Shown here: positions 39,317 through 48,226 of the stretch, piece after piece
Layout: each line of letters starts with the position of its first letter
Numbering within the stretch: the stretch's first letter is position 1
DNA from: a virus
Reading direction: 5' to 3' (one strand)
Length of the DNA stretch: 60,662 nt
IMG/VR virus record: IMGVR_UViG_3300025759_000100
Coordinates: 1 to 60,662 of that record
Program-made: the position numbers and the translations under genes
Notes under the pieces: model-generated
Database searches by the model: none
Seen by the model: only the letters and a program-made list of their open reading frames with translations
Told to the model about the DNA's origin: nothing

Positions 39317-39744
39317 TGAAAAAGATTAAAGATACGGGCCTAGGTAAATGGTTGGCTAACAAAGCACCGAACGTACTTGATGTAGTTGGTGAGATGTTAC
39401 CAGATCAAGGGGCACTAGGCATAGTTAAAAACCTTATTGATAAAGACCCTGAGGTAGATACAGAAGCTGGTAAAGCCGCTGTAGAAGCTGAGGTTCAGTT
39501 TCAAAACAATGTAAGCGAAAGATGGAAAGCTGATATGGGTAGCGATGTAAAGCTAGCTAAGATGATCAGACCACTGACACTTATCGCTTTAATGAGTATG
39601 TTTATGCTAACAATGGTTTTTGATAGCATGGACAACTTACCTTTCAATGTTAAAGATTCATATGTAGATTTACTACAGATACTTATGCTAACTGCTTTCG
39701 GTGCATACTTTGCTGGTAGATCAATAGAAAAAGTAAAAAAATAA
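39316..39744 (+). CDS. Putative holin of the 3TM type
   Basis: 142 residues. A charged N-terminus with EVQFQNNVSERWKADM leads to IRPLTLIALMSMFMLTMVF (first membrane segment, about 85-104) and LLQILMLTAFGAYFAGRSIE (second, about 118-137), then a basic tail (KVKK). The RW-x-x-D-M ... IRP ... YF-x-GR-x-IEK pattern recalls GTA/phage 3TM holins. It would let the M15 enzyme cross the membrane. It is far from the peptidase gene. Confidence 0.65.
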   Translation: MKKIKDTGLGKWLANKAPNVLDVVGEMLPDQGALGIVKNLIDKDPEVDTEAGKAAVEAEVQFQNNVSERWKADMGSDVKLAKMIRPLTLIALMSMFMLTMVFDSMDNLPFNVKDSYVDLLQILMLTAFGAYFAGRSIEKVKK

Positions 39745-39745
39745 A

Positions 39746-40135
39746 ATGGGAATTAATTCAACAGAAGTTTCATACGGCTTCGGACAATTAGGATCTGCTT
39801 TCAACGATGGAACAGCTGTAATGGCTCCTCCAACAGGTAAAGTTTTTGTAGCTATAACTATGCTAACAGACACAACATTTGATACAAGTGCTGGTTTAGT
39901 AGCAGACAACGACAGCAGCAATGGTTTAGAGTATGTAGGAACTGTTTTTGCTAGAGATACTGATGGCACAGCAAACGATGCTGCTCACGATGAATCATCA
40001 TCTACCGCTACTCTTGGTTCTGGCGGTGTTGTAGTTGACGTTAGTAACACGTTTCCAAAAGGTATCACTATATACGGTAGATGGACGAGCATTAACCCAG
40101 CTTCAGGTAGTTTTATAGCTTATATTGGTAACTAA
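39746..40135 (+). CDS. Small late protein, probably structural
   Basis: 129 residues, starting MGINSTEVSYGFGQLGSAFN. Ser/Thr/Gly/Val-rich with TGKVFVAITMLTDTTFDTSA and a beta-type C-terminus (GITIYGRWTSINPASG). No enzymatic motif. Stop overlaps the lectin gene (TAATG). Confidence 0.5.
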   Translation: MGINSTEVSYGFGQLGSAFNDGTAVMAPPTGKVFVAITMLTDTTFDTSAGLVADNDSSNGLEYVGTVFARDTDGTANDAAHDESSSTATLGSGGVVVDVSNTFPKGITIYGRWTSINPASGSFIAYIGN

Positions 40136-40902
40136 TGTTAGGGTTAGGAGCTAGCTTATTATCACCGTACGTAGAAGGGGTAGTACCGTATTCGAACACG
40201 AAGTCTCTGGATTGTGATTTATCTCAAAGTAACGGTGTTAATACAAATTACGATCCTCAGTCGCTTATTAGAGCGAGTCACAGCTGGAGTTGGTGGATGA
40301 AACCAGATGATGGCCGTCCATCATCGGCTTACACTGTATTTGGTCAGAGTGAAACTAATGACGCTAATAACAACTATAGAATCACCATTGGAACAAATGG
40401 TACGATGGGTTTTTATTGGTACTCTAACGGTGATATTGCTTTAACGCAGACAACGGCAGCTATGTTTAGCGATGGAGCTCAGTCAGACTTCACTCACTTT
40501 GTGTTGACTAGAGACCATTCTGGTACGGATGTAGTTCACAAGCTATATAAAAACAGTATAGAATTTAGTGTGACTATTTTAGCTGGTTTCAATGTAACTT
40601 CAGCTAACGCCGCACTTTATGACTCTAATAGTGTTCCGTTAGGTATTGACGGTATGAATAGTAAAACCACTGTTCAGTTAAGTGGCGGTTTCGATGGTTT
40701 AATTGATGAATTTGCTGCTTTCACAAAAGTTTTATCTCCTAGTGAGGTTACGGCTATTTACAACGGCGGTACTCCTAAAGACGAAAGCGGCCACGACGGG
40801 CTAGAGCTATACTACAGATTCGAAGACAACCTTGTAGATACAGCTGGAACAAGTAACGGAAGTGCTGTCGGAACAGTTACATTCAGCTCAACAACACCTT
40901 AA
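40135..40902 (+). CDS. LamG-type (concanavalin-like) sugar-binding protein
   Basis: 255 residues. A LamG jelly-roll pattern covers most of it: SHSWSWWMKPDDG, TVFGQSETNDANNNYRITIG, HFVLTRDHSGTDVVHKLYKN and GFDGLIDEFAAFTKVLSPSE, ending LELYYRFEDNLVDTAG. Such domains bind glycans or proteins. It may be a head fibre that contacts carbohydrates of the host surface or of particles. No signal peptide, so a virion part is more likely than a secreted protein. Confidence 0.7.
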   Translation: MLGLGASLLSPYVEGVVPYSNTKSLDCDLSQSNGVNTNYDPQSLIRASHSWSWWMKPDDGRPSSAYTVFGQSETNDANNNYRITIGTNGTMGFYWYSNGDIALTQTTAAMFSDGAQSDFTHFVLTRDHSGTDVVHKLYKNSIEFSVTILAGFNVTSANAALYDSNSVPLGIDGMNSKTTVQLSGGFDGLIDEFAAFTKVLSPSEVTAIYNGGTPKDESGHDGLELYYRFEDNLVDTAGTSNGSAVGTVTFSSTTP

Positions 40903-40903
40903 C

Positions 40904-41113
40904 ATGAAGTACATAATACTAAACAGCGACGAACTGTTAGACGAAAAGGATACTCTAGCAAGTAAAGACCTAATAGCTGGATCTGATAATACAGTTTTAG
41001 TAAGTTACGAAACGGTTCCTGCCAAGTACAGTTCTAAGACGACTTATACGAGATCACAAGTTGAAACGATGATGAGAGACTCGTCTAACACTTATTATCT
41101 ACAAGGATTTTAA
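40904..41113 (+). CDS. Hypothetical small late protein
   Basis: 69 residues from ATG at 40904 (MKYIILNSDELLDEKDTLAS). A longer frame from a GTG at 40862 would lie inside the lectin gene and is not preferred. Mixed fold with YTRSQVETMMRDSSN near the end. Probably read with the lectin gene (1-nt gap). Function unknown. Confidence 0.5.
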   Translation: MKYIILNSDELLDEKDTLASKDLIAGSDNTVLVSYETVPAKYSSKTTYTRSQVETMMRDSSNTYYLQGF

Positions 41114-41144
41114 ACAAACAATTTTAATTTAATATAATTTAATT

Positions 41145-41423
41145 ATGGGAAAAAAGAAAAACAAGGTCGTAGACCTAAAGCCAGAGAAGATCTCTGAAGA
41201 AGAGCTAATACAGCTAAGAAATGTTGTGTCAGCAATTAACAAGTTGCAGTTCGATATCGGAACTATTGAAGTTCAAAAACATAATGCATTACACGCTTTG
41301 TTTGAAGGTAACGATAAGCTAAATGAAATGCAATCTAATTTTAAAGAAAAGTACGGAACTGATGATGTAAATATTCAGGACGGTACTATTAAATACAAAA
41401 ACGATGAGCCATCTGATTCGTAA
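41145..41423 (+). CDS. Small helical coiled-coil protein
   Basis: 92 residues. A lysine-rich start (MGKKKNKVVDLKPEKISEEE) is followed by a helix (QLRNVVSAINKLQFDIGTIE, NDKLNEMQSNFKEKYG). AT-rich leader TAATTTAATATAATTTAATT. First of a tight run leading to the terminase. Function unknown. Confidence 0.55.
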   Translation: MGKKKNKVVDLKPEKISEEELIQLRNVVSAINKLQFDIGTIEVQKHNALHALFEGNDKLNEMQSNFKEKYGTDDVNIQDGTIKYKNDEPSDS

Positions 41424-41625
41424 GATCACGATCGGTAAAGATTATAAAAATGACGCCATGCACTATTCTGTTGGACAGGAAGTGTATGGTGGTCATACCA
41501 TCTGTGATATTTTAGAAGAAACTGAAAAGTACTCTATATACATTAGAAAAGACAAAGCCGTTATTCCTTGGAAGGACTTTAATAAGAACATGGCTATATC
41601 TGTAGAGTATAATTTAGAATACTAA
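41404..41625 (+). CDS. Hypothetical small protein
   Basis: 73 residues, overlapping the preceding gene by 20 nt. Starts MSHLIRKITIGKDYKNDAMH; SVGQEVYGGHTICDILEETE and IYIRKDKAVIPWKDFN look like a beta barrel. Stop overlaps the next start. Not recognised. Confidence 0.5.
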   Translation: MSHLIRKITIGKDYKNDAMHYSVGQEVYGGHTICDILEETEKYSIYIRKDKAVIPWKDFNKNMAISVEYNLEY

Positions 41626-42215
41626 TGCAAGGATTATACAACTTTATTGTAGAGCCTATTGGAGAGCGATACGACAACACTACTAAAGTTGGAGACAAAG
41701 AGTTAATACTCAACACCGATATATCAGACCACTCACACGTTAATAGATTAGCTAGAGTTATATCTGTACCTAGGTTTACTAATTACGATATAAAAGAAGG
41801 TGACACAGTTATAGTTCACTTTAACGTGTTTAGGCGTTGGCATGATGTAAAGGGCCGTGAGCGTAATAGCAGATCGTACTACGAAGAAAATAGATACTTT
41901 GTAAACTACGATCAGATATTTTTGTACAAGCGTGACGAAGAGTGGGTATGCCCACAAGGTTATTGCTTTGTGCAACCTATTAAGGACAATAGCAAGTTAA
42001 GCGTCGATACTGAAAGACCCTTAGTTGGTGTTGTTAAACATACTGATGGCAGAGCAGAGCTAAACTCACTTATTGGTTTTAGACCAAATACAGAGTGTGA
42101 GTTTATTATTGATGGTAAAAGGTTGTACCGAATACCATCTCAATTTATTACAATTAAATATGAATATCAAGGAGACGAAGAAGAGTATAATCCAAGCTGG
42201 GCAAATAGCCGTTAA
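41625..42215 (+). CDS. GroES-like beta-barrel protein before the terminase
   Basis: 196 residues. YNFIVEPIGERYDNTTKVGD, then RLARVISVP and IKEGDTVIVHFNVFR follow the order of a GroES-like barrel, and a second half (YCFVQPIKDNSKLSV, PLVGVVKHTDGR) reads like a repeat of the same fold. It may be a tandem barrel working with the phage GroEL, or an unrelated structural protein. TAATG start. Confidence 0.45.
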   Translation: MQGLYNFIVEPIGERYDNTTKVGDKELILNTDISDHSHVNRLARVISVPRFTNYDIKEGDTVIVHFNVFRRWHDVKGRERNSRSYYEENRYFVNYDQIFLYKRDEEWVCPQGYCFVQPIKDNSKLSVDTERPLVGVVKHTDGRAELNSLIGFRPNTECEFIIDGKRLYRIPSQFITIKYEYQGDEEEYNPSWANSR

Positions 42216-42438
42216 TGAGCTTATCAAAGTAGCAGAAGAAAAGATCATCACCAACACTGAAGATGATGTATCTGCTGATAGGCTTAAGAACGCAGCTGCC
42301 ACAAAGAAGCTTGCGATCTTCGATGCCTTCGAGATATTATCCAGAATCCAAGAAGAACAAAACTTACTAGATGGTAAGTCTCCAGAAGAAAAGAAAGAGC
42401 GTGTCTTCAAGGGTTTTGCTGAAGGTAGATCAAAGTGA
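42160..42438 (+). CDS. Putative terminase small subunit
   Basis: 92 residues from ATG at 42160 (MNIKETKKSIIQAGQIAVNE). Helical: VAEEKIITNTEDDVSADRLK, KKLAIFDAFEILSRIQEE. The size and the place directly before the large subunit support the call; the overlap with the preceding gene is 56 nt. A start further upstream (42073) would give a hydrophobic, implausible extension. No helix-turn-helix is visible. Confidence 0.55.
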   Translation: MNIKETKKSIIQAGQIAVNELIKVAEEKIITNTEDDVSADRLKNAAATKKLAIFDAFEILSRIQEEQNLLDGKSPEEKKERVFKGFAEGRSK

Positions 42439-44657
42439 TGTACGAGCAGAGTTTAGTAAAGGTTGTAGAACCAATTAAGAAAACAACTATCACGAGACTT
42501 AATCGTGGTAAGAAATGGAAATACGGTTATGATAAAGACCATGATATCGTTGTTGTATCGAAAACTGGGCAGATCGGCGAAATCCTTGAAATCCAAGGGT
42601 TGCAAATTGCACTGCCTAGAGTGCCCACCGGGAATGTGCTTCAACATAAAGAAGATAAATGGGTAAGAGCTGAATACCCAAAAGAGCTAGGCCGTATAAA
42701 AAGTATATTCGACTGGAGAGATTATCCAGACGAACAAAAAGAAAAGTGGTACGACTATATTGACGAAGAGTTCAAGCGCAGAGACGAAGGATTCTGGTTT
42801 ACTAATAAAGGCATACCGACATACATAACAGGTGCACATTACATGTACCTACAGTGGAGTAAGATTGATGTTGGAGCTCCAGATTTTAGAGAGGCAAACA
42901 GACTATTCTTTATATTCTGGGAAGCCTGTAAAGCTGATAAGAGATGCTATGGGATGTGCTACCTTAAAAACCGTCGTTCAGGTTTCTCGTTTATGTCATC
43001 AGCTGAAACAGTTAACTTAGCCACTATATCGAGTGATAGTAGATATGGGATACTCTCTAAGTCTGGAGCCGATGCAAAGAAGATGTTTACTGATAAGGTT
43101 GTACCTATATCTATAAATTATCCTTTCTTCTTCAAGCCAATACAAGACGGTATGGACCGTCCAAAGTCTGAGCTCGCGTACAGAGTTCCGGCTAGTAAGT
43201 TTACTCGTAAGAAAATACAGAGTAACGAACAGCTTGAGGAGATAGTAGGGCTTGATACTACGATTGACTGGAAGAACACTGGTGACAATAGTTACGATGG
43301 TGAGAAGTTAAATCTGTTAGTACACGATGAGAGTGGTAAGTGGGAGAAGCCCGATAATATATTAAACAACTGGCGAGTTACTAAAACCTGTTTAAGGCTA
43401 GGTAGTAAGATCGTTGGTAAGTGCTTAATGGGTAGTACCAGTAATGCACTTGACAAGGGTGGAGATAACTTTAAAAAACTATACAATGATTCTGACGTCA
43501 AACGACGAAATCGTAATGGACAAACGAAGTCTGGGCTTTATTCTCTCTTTATCCCGATGGAATGGAACTATGAAGGATTTATTGACGAGTACGGACTTCC
43601 AGTCTTTGATAGTCGAAGTGATGATGTACGATATGGACCAGACGGTGAATTAATTGATGTTGGAGTTATAGATCATTGGGAAAACGAAGCTGATGGTTTA
43701 AAAGATGACCAAGACGCTTTAAACGAATTTTACAGACAGTTTCCTCGCACTGAAGAACACGCGTTCAGAGACGAAACAAAGAATAGTATATTTAATTTAA
43801 TGAAGATCTACGAGCAGATCGATTTTAACGAAGGTAGCAGATACAATGCTCACGTTACTCGAGGAAGCTTTGGTTGGGTTAATGGTGTTAAAGATACACA
43901 AGTGGTATTTCACCCAGATCCAAACGGTAGGTTTAGTGTTAGCTGGGTGCCGCCTGCTAGCTTACAAAATAGGCAGATTATAAAAAATGGAATACGATAT
44001 CCTGGCAATGAACACGTTGGTGCTTTTGGATGTGATAGTTACGATATTAGTGGGACTGTCGATGGTAAAGGTTCTAAAGGAGCATTACACGGATTAACAA
44101 AATTCTCTATGGAAGACGCACCTTCGAGTACGTTCTTTCTAGAATATATAGCAAGACCACAAACCGCAGAGATATTCTTTGAAGATGTTTTAATGGCATT
44201 AGTATTTTACGGGATGCCTTTACTTGCGGAGAACAATAAACCACGTCTACTGTATTATATACGCCGTAGAGGATACAGAGGTTATAGTATGAACAGACCA
44301 GATAAGTCTTGGAAGAAGTTATCGACAGCTGAGAAAGAAGTTGGTGGTATACCTAACTCAAGCGAAGATATCAAGCAGGCCCACGCATCAGCTATTGAAA
44401 TGTATATCAACGATCATGTTGGTCACAAAGGAGATGGTGAGTATGGAACGATGTATTTCAACGATACGCTGCTTGATTGGTCTAGGTTTGATATAAATAA
44501 AAGAACTAAGCATGATGCTTCGATAAGTTCAGGCTTAGCTATTATGGCTTGCAATAAACATTTGTACGCACCTAATCCAGATAGACAAAAGACACCATTA
44601 AGTTTGACTATATCTAAATACGATAATAAAGGGTACACATCCCAAATAATTAAATAA
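42438..44657 (+). CDS. Terminase large subunit
   Basis: 739 residues from ATG at 42438 (TGATG overlap with the small subunit). ATPase: Walker A-like KNRRSGFS at 177-184, Walker B LNLLVHDE with D297/E298, coupling motif GSTSN at 332-336. RNase H-type nuclease: FGCDSYDISG with D533/D536, and a last acidic motif in HDASISSGLA near the C-terminus. The motor cuts and pumps DNA into proheads. Longer than the usual 450-600 residues. It fixes the reading of the surrounding genes as head assembly. Confidence 0.9.
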   Translation: MYEQSLVKVVEPIKKTTITRLNRGKKWKYGYDKDHDIVVVSKTGQIGEILEIQGLQIALPRVPTGNVLQHKEDKWVRAEYPKELGRIKSIFDWRDYPDEQKEKWYDYIDEEFKRRDEGFWFTNKGIPTYITGAHYMYLQWSKIDVGAPDFREANRLFFIFWEACKADKRCYGMCYLKNRRSGFSFMSSAETVNLATISSDSRYGILSKSGADAKKMFTDKVVPISINYPFFFKPIQDGMDRPKSELAYRVPASKFTRKKIQSNEQLEEIVGLDTTIDWKNTGDNSYDGEKLNLLVHDESGKWEKPDNILNNWRVTKTCLRLGSKIVGKCLMGSTSNALDKGGDNFKKLYNDSDVKRRNRNGQTKSGLYSLFIPMEWNYEGFIDEYGLPVFDSRSDDVRYGPDGELIDVGVIDHWENEADGLKDDQDALNEFYRQFPRTEEHAFRDETKNSIFNLMKIYEQIDFNEGSRYNAHVTRGSFGWVNGVKDTQVVFHPDPNGRFSVSWVPPASLQNRQIIKNGIRYPGNEHVGAFGCDSYDISGTVDGKGSKGALHGLTKFSMEDAPSSTFFLEYIARPQTAEIFFEDVLMALVFYGMPLLAENNKPRLLYYIRRRGYRGYSMNRPDKSWKKLSTAEKEVGGIPNSSEDIKQAHASAIEMYINDHVGHKGDGEYGTMYFNDTLLDWSRFDINKRTKHDASISSGLAIMACNKHLYAPNPDRQKTPLSLTISKYDNKGYTSQIIK

Positions 44658-44660
44658 AGC

Positions 44661-47021
44661 ATGGCTGAGTCAGTATATGTTAATTTTCCTTCTCAAGTAG
44701 TTAGCGACTTAGAGAAAATGAGCCCAGAGTATGGGCTTAAAATAGCGAAAGCTATTGAGCAGGAGTGGTTCAATGGTGTACAGTCTAATAGATATGTGGA
44801 TACTCAAAATAAATTCCACAGACTAAGACTATACGCTAGAGGCGAACAATCAATACAAAAATACAAAGATGAATTATCTATTAACGGTGATTTATCTTAT
44901 CTTAACTTAGACTGGAAGCCAGTTCCAATTATTCCTAAGTTCGTTGACATTGTTGTTAACGGTATGTCTGAGCGTATGTTCGATGTTAAAGCATACTCAC
45001 AAGATCAATATGGCGTAAGCAAACGAACTGAATATATGGAGTCTCTTATTAGAGACATGCAGGCTAAGACATATAATGATCAAGCTGCAAAGCTTTTTAA
45101 CGTAGACTTATACGAAAACGACAAAGAAGAATTACCTGACACTCAAGAAGAGTTAGAACTACATATGCAGCTTAACTATAAGCAAGCTGTAGAGTTAGCT
45201 GAAGAGCAAGCTATTAACGTATTGCTCGATGGTAATAAATACGATTTAACTAGAAGAAGATTAATACACGATATTACTGTGCTAGGTATCGCTTGCGTTA
45301 AGACTGGTTTCAACACTAGCCAAGGCGTAACAGTAGAATACGTAGACCCAGCTAATATAGTTTATTCATATACAGACTCTCCGTACTTTGACGACATCTA
45401 TTATGTAGGTGAAGTAAAGACGTTATCGATTAACGAACTGGTAAGAGAGTTTCCACAACTAACTCAGTCTGATCTTGAAGAAGTAAAGAAGAGCTCTTAC
45501 AGGCCTAGACGTAAGTACAATAGAGTTGAAGTAAGAGATCAGAACAAAGTTCAAGTTTTATACTTTAACTACAAGACTTATATGAACGACACATATAAGT
45601 TGAAAGAGACTGGTAGCGGAGGCGAGAAAGCTATACCAAAAGATGATACGTTTAATCCACCAGAAAACAAAGAAGGTGGATACGCTAAACTACAGAGAGC
45701 TGTAGAAGTAGTATACGAAGGTGCGGTTGTTGTTGGTATTGACAAACTACTTAAGTGGAACATTTGTGAAAACATGATGCGTAGTAAGTCTGACTTCAAC
45801 AAAGTTAAGATGAACTACAACATCGTAGCACCACACCTATACGATAACCGTATTGAGTCACTGGTTAGTAGAATCACTGGGTTCGCAGATATGATTCAGC
45901 TTACGCACCTGAAGCTACAACAGGTTATGTCTCGTATGGTACCGGACGGTGTATACCTTGACGCAGATGGATTAGCTGAAGTTGATTTAGGTAATGGCAC
46001 CAACTACAACCCGCAAGAAGCACTTAACATGTTCTTCCAAACAGGTTCTGTTATTGGTAGATCGTTTACTCAAGACGGTGATCCTAATCCAGGTAAAATA
46101 CCTATTCAGCAAATTAGCAATGGCGCAGGTCAAGATAAGATCGGTAGCTTGATTAGTACGTACAACTACTACCTACAAATGATCCGTGATGTAACGGGTC
46201 TTAACGAAGCTAGAGATGGCAGTATGCCAGATCCTAAGTCTTTAGTAGGTGTTCAGAAGCTAGCTGCTGCAAACTCAAATGTAGCTACTAGACATATTCT
46301 ACTAGGCTCAATGTACTTGACATCTGAAGTTGCTGAGTCATTATCTCTTAGAATATCTGACGTGTTAGAGTATTCACCAACAGCTGATGCGTTTGTTCAG
46401 TCTATTGGTGCTCATAATGCAGCTACGTTAAAAGAAATGTCTGAGCTATATCTATATGACTTCGGTATATTTATCGAGCTCACGCCAGACGAAGAAGAAA
46501 AACAACTTCTTGAAAACAATATACAAACAGCGCTAGGTCAACAGCTAATAGATTTAGACGATGCTATTGATATTCGTGAGATTAGAAACGTAAGGTTAGC
46601 TAATCAACTGTTGAAAATTAAGCGCAAGAAAAAACAAGAACGTGATCAAAAGATCCAGCAAGAAAACATCAAGGCGCAAGCAGACGCGAACGCGCAAGCT
46701 CAACAAGCCGCTGCTCAAGCTGAGGTACAGAAAAATCAGGCAAAAACTCAAGCGGACATGCAACTCGAGCAAGTAAGAGCTCAAGGTAGATTAAACCAGC
46801 TAGAAGCTGAGGTAAGACTAAAGAAAGAGCTTATGCAGTTTGAGTTTGAGTTAAACCAAAAGCTACGTGATCAAGAGCGTGGCCAAGCAATGAAATTAGA
46901 GCAAGTTAAGCAAGACGGAAAAGTTAAGCAAGAACAAGCTAAAAAATTCGAGTCTTCAGGTAATGATATACTTGGAAGCGGAGTGGGTTTAGACAAGTTC
47001 AACCCACAAATAGGAAATTAA
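44661..47021 (+). CDS. Portal protein
   Basis: 786 residues, of podovirus portal size. N-terminal region with FHRLRLYARGEQSIQKYKDE, PVPIIPKFVDIVVNGMSERM, a central DVTGLNEARDGSMPDPKSLV, and a long C-terminal Ala/Gln/Lys helical barrel (about 650-760, AQAQQAAAQAEVQKNQAKTQ). It forms the ring through which DNA enters and leaves. Called from size, position after the large terminase and the C-terminal barrel. Confidence 0.82.
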   Translation: MAESVYVNFPSQVVSDLEKMSPEYGLKIAKAIEQEWFNGVQSNRYVDTQNKFHRLRLYARGEQSIQKYKDELSINGDLSYLNLDWKPVPIIPKFVDIVVNGMSERMFDVKAYSQDQYGVSKRTEYMESLIRDMQAKTYNDQAAKLFNVDLYENDKEELPDTQEELELHMQLNYKQAVELAEEQAINVLLDGNKYDLTRRRLIHDITVLGIACVKTGFNTSQGVTVEYVDPANIVYSYTDSPYFDDIYYVGEVKTLSINELVREFPQLTQSDLEEVKKSSYRPRRKYNRVEVRDQNKVQVLYFNYKTYMNDTYKLKETGSGGEKAIPKDDTFNPPENKEGGYAKLQRAVEVVYEGAVVVGIDKLLKWNICENMMRSKSDFNKVKMNYNIVAPHLYDNRIESLVSRITGFADMIQLTHLKLQQVMSRMVPDGVYLDADGLAEVDLGNGTNYNPQEALNMFFQTGSVIGRSFTQDGDPNPGKIPIQQISNGAGQDKIGSLISTYNYYLQMIRDVTGLNEARDGSMPDPKSLVGVQKLAAANSNVATRHILLGSMYLTSEVAESLSLRISDVLEYSPTADAFVQSIGAHNAATLKEMSELYLYDFGIFIELTPDEEEKQLLENNIQTALGQQLIDLDDAIDIREIRNVRLANQLLKIKRKKKQERDQKIQQENIKAQADANAQAQQAAAQAEVQKNQAKTQADMQLEQVRAQGRLNQLEAEVRLKKELMQFEFELNQKLRDQERGQAMKLEQVKQDGKVKQEQAKKFESSGNDILGSGVGLDKFNPQIGN

Positions 47022-47038
47022 TTATATAATATTTTATC

Positions 47039-48214
47039 ATGGAAGAAAACAAACAAACAGATCTTGAGGATGTAATCCAAGAGGTCGAGCAAGAAACGTC
47101 TGAGGTTGAAGAGACTAACGAAGTTGTTGAAGAACAACCTGAGTTAGACTTAGAAAAGTTCGAAAGTAAAGATGACCCTAATGTTATTAAGGTAGACTTA
47201 TCGCAGCCAACTACTGAAGAACCTCAAGTTGAAGAGGTTGTGGAAGAAGTTGTAGAGCAAACTGAAGAGCCAGTTATTGAAGCTGTAGAAGAAAACGCTA
47301 CGCTACAAGAGGTAACTGATGAAGACGTACAGGATTTTAAAGAAGAAGTAGTTGAAGCTATAGATCAAGCTGAAGCTAGTGGCGAACCTCTACCAGAGAA
47401 CGTTCAGAAGCTACTTGATTTCATGGCAGATACAGGTGGTGATCTCGAAGATTACGTTAGATTAAACCGTGATATTCAAGATATCGATGATCAAGACGCT
47501 CTACGAGAGTACTACCAAAGAACTAAACCGCATCTATCATCAGATGAAGTTGACTTTCTAATGGAAGATCAATTTGCTTATGATGAATCAATAGATGACG
47601 ACAGAGATATTAAACGAAAGAAATTAGCCCGAAAAGAGCAAGTTGCTGAGGCTAAAGCCTACTTAGACGGGCAAAAGTCTAAATACTACGAAGAGATTAA
47701 AGCTGGAAGTAAGCTCACTCCTGAGCAGCAGAAGGCAATTGATTTTTTCAACCGATACAATAAAGAGTCTGAGCAAACGCAGAAGACTGCAGAAAGACAG
47801 AAGTTAGTTTTTAACAAGAAGACCAATCAGGTTTTTAACGACAGTTTCAAAGGTTTTGATTATAACGTCGGAGATAAAACATACAGGTACTCAGTTAAAA
47901 ATACTGACCAAGTGAAAGACACGCAGAGCGACATCAACAATTTCGTTAGAAAGTTTCTAAACGAAGACAATACGATGGAAGATGCAAATGGTTATCACAA
48001 GAGTCTTTTTACAGCCATGAACGCGGATGCTATCGCTAGACACTTCTACGAACAAGGAAAGGCTGATGCTTTAAAAGATACAGTAGCTAAGTCTAAAAAT
48101 GTTAATATGGATCCAAGACAATCGCATAGTGCGGTTGAAGCGGGTGGTATTAAAGTTCGTGTGTTAGGCGATGATTCAAGCTCTTTTAAATTTAAAATTA
48201 AAAACAAAAAGTAA
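47039..48214 (+). CDS. Probable scaffold/core protein
   Basis: 391 residues. A highly acidic N-terminal ~125 residues rich in E, V and Q (EDVIQEVEQETSEVEE, EEPQVEEVVEEVVEQTEE) is followed by helical charged segments (VAEAKAYLDGQKSKYYEEIK) and a basic C-terminus. This profile and the position between portal and major capsid are typical of scaffold proteins. AT-rich leader TTATATAATATTTTATC. No protease motif. Confidence 0.7.
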   Translation: MEENKQTDLEDVIQEVEQETSEVEETNEVVEEQPELDLEKFESKDDPNVIKVDLSQPTTEEPQVEEVVEEVVEQTEEPVIEAVEENATLQEVTDEDVQDFKEEVVEAIDQAEASGEPLPENVQKLLDFMADTGGDLEDYVRLNRDIQDIDDQDALREYYQRTKPHLSSDEVDFLMEDQFAYDESIDDDRDIKRKKLARKEQVAEAKAYLDGQKSKYYEEIKAGSKLTPEQQKAIDFFNRYNKESEQTQKTAERQKLVFNKKTNQVFNDSFKGFDYNVGDKTYRYSVKNTDQVKDTQSDINNFVRKFLNEDNTMEDANGYHKSLFTAMNADAIARHFYEQGKADALKDTVAKSKNVNMDPRQSHSAVEAGGIKVRVLGDDSSSFKFKIKNKK

Positions 48215-48226
48215 AATTAAGAAATT

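Noticed and set aside
40862-40903. Upstream GTG start for the gene ending at 41113
   Set aside because: The extra residues lie inside the lectin gene; ATG at 40904 is 1 nt after its stop and gives a normal protein.
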